Part shown: piece after piece, positions 61,904 through 64,000 of the stretch
How the letters are laid out: each line of letters opens with the position of its first letter
Position numbering within the stretch: the stretch's first letter is position 1
Origin: Ignavibacteriales bacterium UBA1304
GTDB lineage: Bacteria; Bacteroidota; Ignavibacteria; Ignavibacteriales; Ignavibacteriaceae
Direction: 5' to 3'
Assembly: GCA_002307295.1 (NCBI GenBank)
Contig: DBTY01000017.1
Coordinates: 124,001 to 188,000, forward strand
DNA length: 64,000 bases
The notes under the pieces: model-generated
The model's database searches: none
What the model was told of the DNA's origin: nothing
The model's input: only the letters and a program-made list of their open reading frames with translations
Position numbers and translations under genes: made by a program

Positions 61904-62602
61904 ATGAAGGGAAAGTTATATTTAGTCTCCACGCCTATAGGCAATTATGAAGACATTACGTTAAGAGCTCTGAAAGTTTTAAAGTCGGTAGATTTTATTA
62001 TTTGTGAAGAATTTAAAGAAGCTAGAAGGCTTTTGTCTAATTACGAAATTCAAAAAGAATTGTTTCAGGCAAACGAGCATAACGAAAAAGAGTTTGCAAT
62101 GGAATTGCTGCTTAAGCTGTCAAACGGCGAGTCGGCCGCTTTAATATCCGATTGCGGCGCGCCATTATTTTCCGATCCCGGGCATATATTGGTTGATATG
62201 TGCATTTCCGGCGGCATTGAAGTTATTCCGATTGCCGGAGCAAATTCTCTTATTTTGGCTCTTATGGGCTCTGGATTAGATTTTGAAAAGTTTTATTATT
62301 ACGGCTGGCTTTCGCCTAAAAAAGAACTGCGTCAGCAGGAATTATTCAGACTAAAAAAAATAAACGAATTAATAGTTTTATTAGACACTCCTTACCGCCT
62401 TAAAAGCGTTTTAGCGGACATAGTAAAAATGTTCGGTAAAAGTCAAAGCGTAGTAGTCGCTTTCGATTTAACCATGAAGACGGAACATTTCTACCGTGGT
62501 TCGGCGGAGTCTATTTTAAAGCAGGTGGAAAAATCAAACCTGAAAGGGGAGTATGTTCTGCTGATAGATAATTCAGTCCGCAAAAATTTTAAGTATAATT
62601 AA
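61904..62602 (+). CDS. rsmI: 16S rRNA (cytidine(1402)-2'-O)-methyltransferase RsmI
   Basis: RsmI methylates the 2'-OH of C1402 in 16S rRNA. The 232-residue protein starts 'MKGKLYLVSTPIGNYEDITL', with the SAM-binding 'LISDCGAPLFSDPGH' and 'PIAGANSLILALMGSGLDFE' typical of the tetrapyrrole-methylase-like fold. It is shorter than the E. coli protein (286 residues), as is usual for versions without the C-terminal extension. The next three codons after its stop continue in the same frame into a beta-barrel remnant. Confidence 0.92.
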   Translation: MKGKLYLVSTPIGNYEDITLRALKVLKSVDFIICEEFKEARRLLSNYEIQKELFQANEHNEKEFAMELLLKLSNGESAALISDCGAPLFSDPGHILVDMCISGGIEVIPIAGANSLILALMGSGLDFEKFYYYGWLSPKKELRQQELFRLKKINELIVLLDTPYRLKSVLADIVKMFGKSQSVVVAFDLTMKTEHFYRGSAESILKQVEKSNLKGEYVLLIDNSVRKNFKYN

Positions 62603-62992
62603 ACTCCTAGCCTTGGCGCAGAAGCTTCAATCAACTATCGTGAAGAGAAATACTGGAACGGGGGGCTGAAAGTTAAAAGCTGGCCTATAATGATAACTGG
62701 TCTGTTTTATCCAATCCCAATAATTTATGGAGCAGTTGGATTTGGCTGGTACAACACAACCTTCGATTATAACCAGAATCAGTTTCCGCTTGAACTTCTT
62801 TCTGACGAGACAAAACAGGAAGTCGGCTGGCACTTTGGCGGCGGTCTTGAACTGCCTGTAGGAACTAATGCCAAACTTACGGCTGACGTCAGATATGTTT
62901 TCTTAAACTACGATTTTAAATCAGTCCCCGGCTTTAGCGATACCAAAAGTGATTTTTATGTAATGACAGTCGGTTTTCTTTTTGGATTATAG
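62603..62992 (+). pseudogene. C-terminal fragment of an outer-membrane beta-barrel protein
   Basis: Immediately after the rsmI stop codon, in the same frame, an open reading of 129 codons encodes beta-barrel-like sequence. It contains alternating strands such as 'YGAVGFGWYNTTFDYNQ', 'EVGWHFGGGLELPVGTNAKL' and 'DVRYVFLNYDF', and ends 'FYVMTVGFLFGL', a terminal strand with an aromatic/hydrophobic C-terminus. It lacks any signal peptide and N-terminal half. The only internal ATG (62690) would start mid-domain. I read it as a decayed porin-like gene whose 5' part was lost by a deletion that joined it to rsmI. Confidence 0.65.
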
Positions 62993-63099
62993 CTCCCGGA
63001 ATTAAGAGCGCTTCTTATCATCAGAAATTAATTAGCTCCGCAACCCGGGGCTAATGTTTAAATGGGAATAATTGAACTAGAGGGGGTGAGGGGAGAAGT

Positions 63100-63143
63100 A
63101 ACTTGACAAAACTTGACAACTGATTATATATTATATATATTTG
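63100..63143 (+). promoter_or_regulatory. Strong promoter with tandem 10-bp repeat before the XRE-ImmA gene
   Basis: AACTTGACAA occurs twice head to tail (63100-63109 and 63110-63119), one helical turn apart. The second copy supplies TTGACA (63113-63118), and after exactly 17 bp comes TATATT (63136-63141), extending to TATATTTG. The ATG at 63150 is eight bases after TATATT, so the transcript should have little or no leader. The repeat is a candidate operator for the XRE protein. Confidence 0.75.
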
Positions 63144-63149
63144 CTTATC

Positions 63150-64000
63150 ATGAAAACATTAAATACACAAAAGATACAAGAGAGATTAAATTCACTTGGT
63201 TTGTCTCCAGCTAAATTGAGCCAGGAGATATCGGTTAGCCGCGAAGCAGTATCGCAATGGCTGAATAATGAGACTTTTCCTCGTCCAGACAAACTACTAA
63301 AATTAGGCCGGCTTCTTTCGCTTAAATATGATGAATTAGTGGTTACTCCGGAAATTATGGAGCCAATAGTCGCTTTTCGAAGTGTTCGTAATACAGTAAC
63401 AACTCCTAAGCATATTAAGAGAGCTAAGGAAATGGGGTATTCGTTAGAGCAGTTGGTAGAGTATTTACCATTTAAAGTAGAGATTAATCCCAAATCTCTT
63501 AATAATCCAGTGGTTGAGTATAAGTATATTCAAACGGCAGTGAAAGCAGTAAAAGAGTTGCTGGGTATTTCTAAAATTAAAATTGAAGTTTCTGATATAA
63601 TAAATTATTTTACTCAATCGAAAACAATTCTTATTCCTGTTCTTCTTGGCAAAGAAAAAAATCACGAAAATGCTTTGCATATACATCTTCCCCAAAGCGC
63701 CACTAATTGGGTATATGTGAATTTAGATACCTATGAGCTCGATTTTAAATTTTGGTTAGTGCATGAATTGGGGCATATCTTTACTCCGCAACTTAAAGAT
63801 GATGAAGCGGAAGAATTTGCCGATAACTTTGCGGGCGCTTTTTTATTCCCCGAGGAAATTGCAAAGACGATATATCAGACGGTTTCTGAACTTTCAAACG
63901 TCAATCAAAAAGTAAACCTAATTTTTGAAAATGCTCGACGTTATACAATTTCCGCGATTACGGTTCTTATGGAAATTAATAAGTATGCCAGGGAGAACAA
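63150..64000 (+). CDS. XRE helix-turn-helix / ImmA-IrrE metallopeptidase fusion (partial)
   Basis: The frame is open to the window edge (283 codons seen). The N-terminus is an XRE-type helix-turn-helix ('LGLSPAKLSQEISVSREAVS', about 15-34). A metallopeptidase domain follows, with the zinc motif HELGH at 205-209 and the downstream 'EEFADNFAGAFLFPEE'. This architecture is the ImmA/IrrE family (COG2856 with an XRE domain), found in phage-immunity-type regulators and toxin-antitoxin-like loci. The partner should lie past position 64000. No ribosome-binding site precedes the ATG, which fits the leaderless promoter. Confidence 0.88.
   Translation, partial: MKTLNTQKIQERLNSLGLSPAKLSQEISVSREAVSQWLNNETFPRPDKLLKLGRLLSLKYDELVVTPEIMEPIVAFRSVRNTVTTPKHIKRAKEMGYSLEQLVEYLPFKVEINPKSLNNPVVEYKYIQTAVKAVKELLGISKIKIEVSDIINYFTQSKTILIPVLLGKEKNHENALHIHLPQSATNWVYVNLDTYELDFKFWLVHELGHIFTPQLKDDEAEEFADNFAGAFLFPEEIAKTIYQTVSELSNVNQKVNLIFENARRYTISAITVLMEINKYAREN

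Overview
This is an AT-rich chromosomal segment, most likely from an Ignavibacteria-type member of the Bacteroidota/Chlorobi lineage. Three secreted proteins end in the 'NYPNPFNPTT...SGVYFYRL...KKLSLLK' type IX secretion (Por) sorting domain, and several promoters have a Bacteroidota-like -10 (TATATTTG). Gene density is high, the genes are almost all housekeeping, and I saw no tRNA, rRNA, CRISPR array or prophage.

Layout. 1-492 is gene-free, with an A/T-only block and DnaA-box-like sequences, and looks like replication-origin DNA. It leads into mnmE-mnmG-rsmG-murQ, and two perfect 16-bp parS palindromes lie between mnmE and mnmG. A PAP2 phosphatase and mfd follow. 10.0-13.0 kb holds an alpha/beta hydrolase, an AI-2E family permease and a SIMPL protein. 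13.3-19.9 kb is a TetR-controlled tripartite RND efflux operon (TetR, TolC-like, adaptor, pump). 20.3-25.6 kb is a two-component cluster: three histidine kinases, one with an N-terminal receiver, and an NtrC-type regulator. 25.7-32.9 kb contains a lipoprotein gene with an early in-frame TGA, an RNA methyltransferase, two small proteins with a FlgM-like motif, and a translation-quality group (ABC-F, AlaX-type editing protein, EttA).

33.0-34.7 kb is the most accessory part. A REP-associated tyrosine transposase (RAYT) gene is flanked by GC-rich hairpins, its 5' end is duplicated about 849 bp upstream around a split two-part gene, and six 19-bp tandem repeats that look like half REP arms follow it. 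Related hairpins with the GTAG foot typical of RAYT substrates occur elsewhere in the window. 34.7-40.2 kb carries htpG, a sugar nucleotidyltransferase, metK and ahcY. 40.3-43.3 kb is a peroxide-defence group (OxyR with Cys199/Cys208, Dps, catalase) with a good OxyR half-site in front of oxyR. 43.4-48.4 kb covers glycogen synthase, a TIGR01777 epimerase, rpiB and pgi. 48.6-52.5 kb has three type IX secretion cargo proteins, two of them tandem paralogues. 52.8-59.7 kb is a complete SUF Fe-S operon (sufB, C, D, S, U, T) followed by a bacilliredoxin and an Rrf2 regulator with three candidate cluster cysteines. The window ends with an OPT transporter, rsmI with a beta-barrel remnant fused in frame just after its stop, and a truncated XRE-ImmA/IrrE gene with a nearly leaderless promoter.

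Functional themes are chromosome segregation and tRNA modification next to the origin, envelope efflux and signalling, oxidative-stress and Fe-S homeostasis, and the methyl cycle. The best candidates for something new are the RAYT/REP/minisatellite locus and, less certainly, the FlgM-like pair and the XRE-ImmA promoter. All calls come from reading the sequence. No database search was run.
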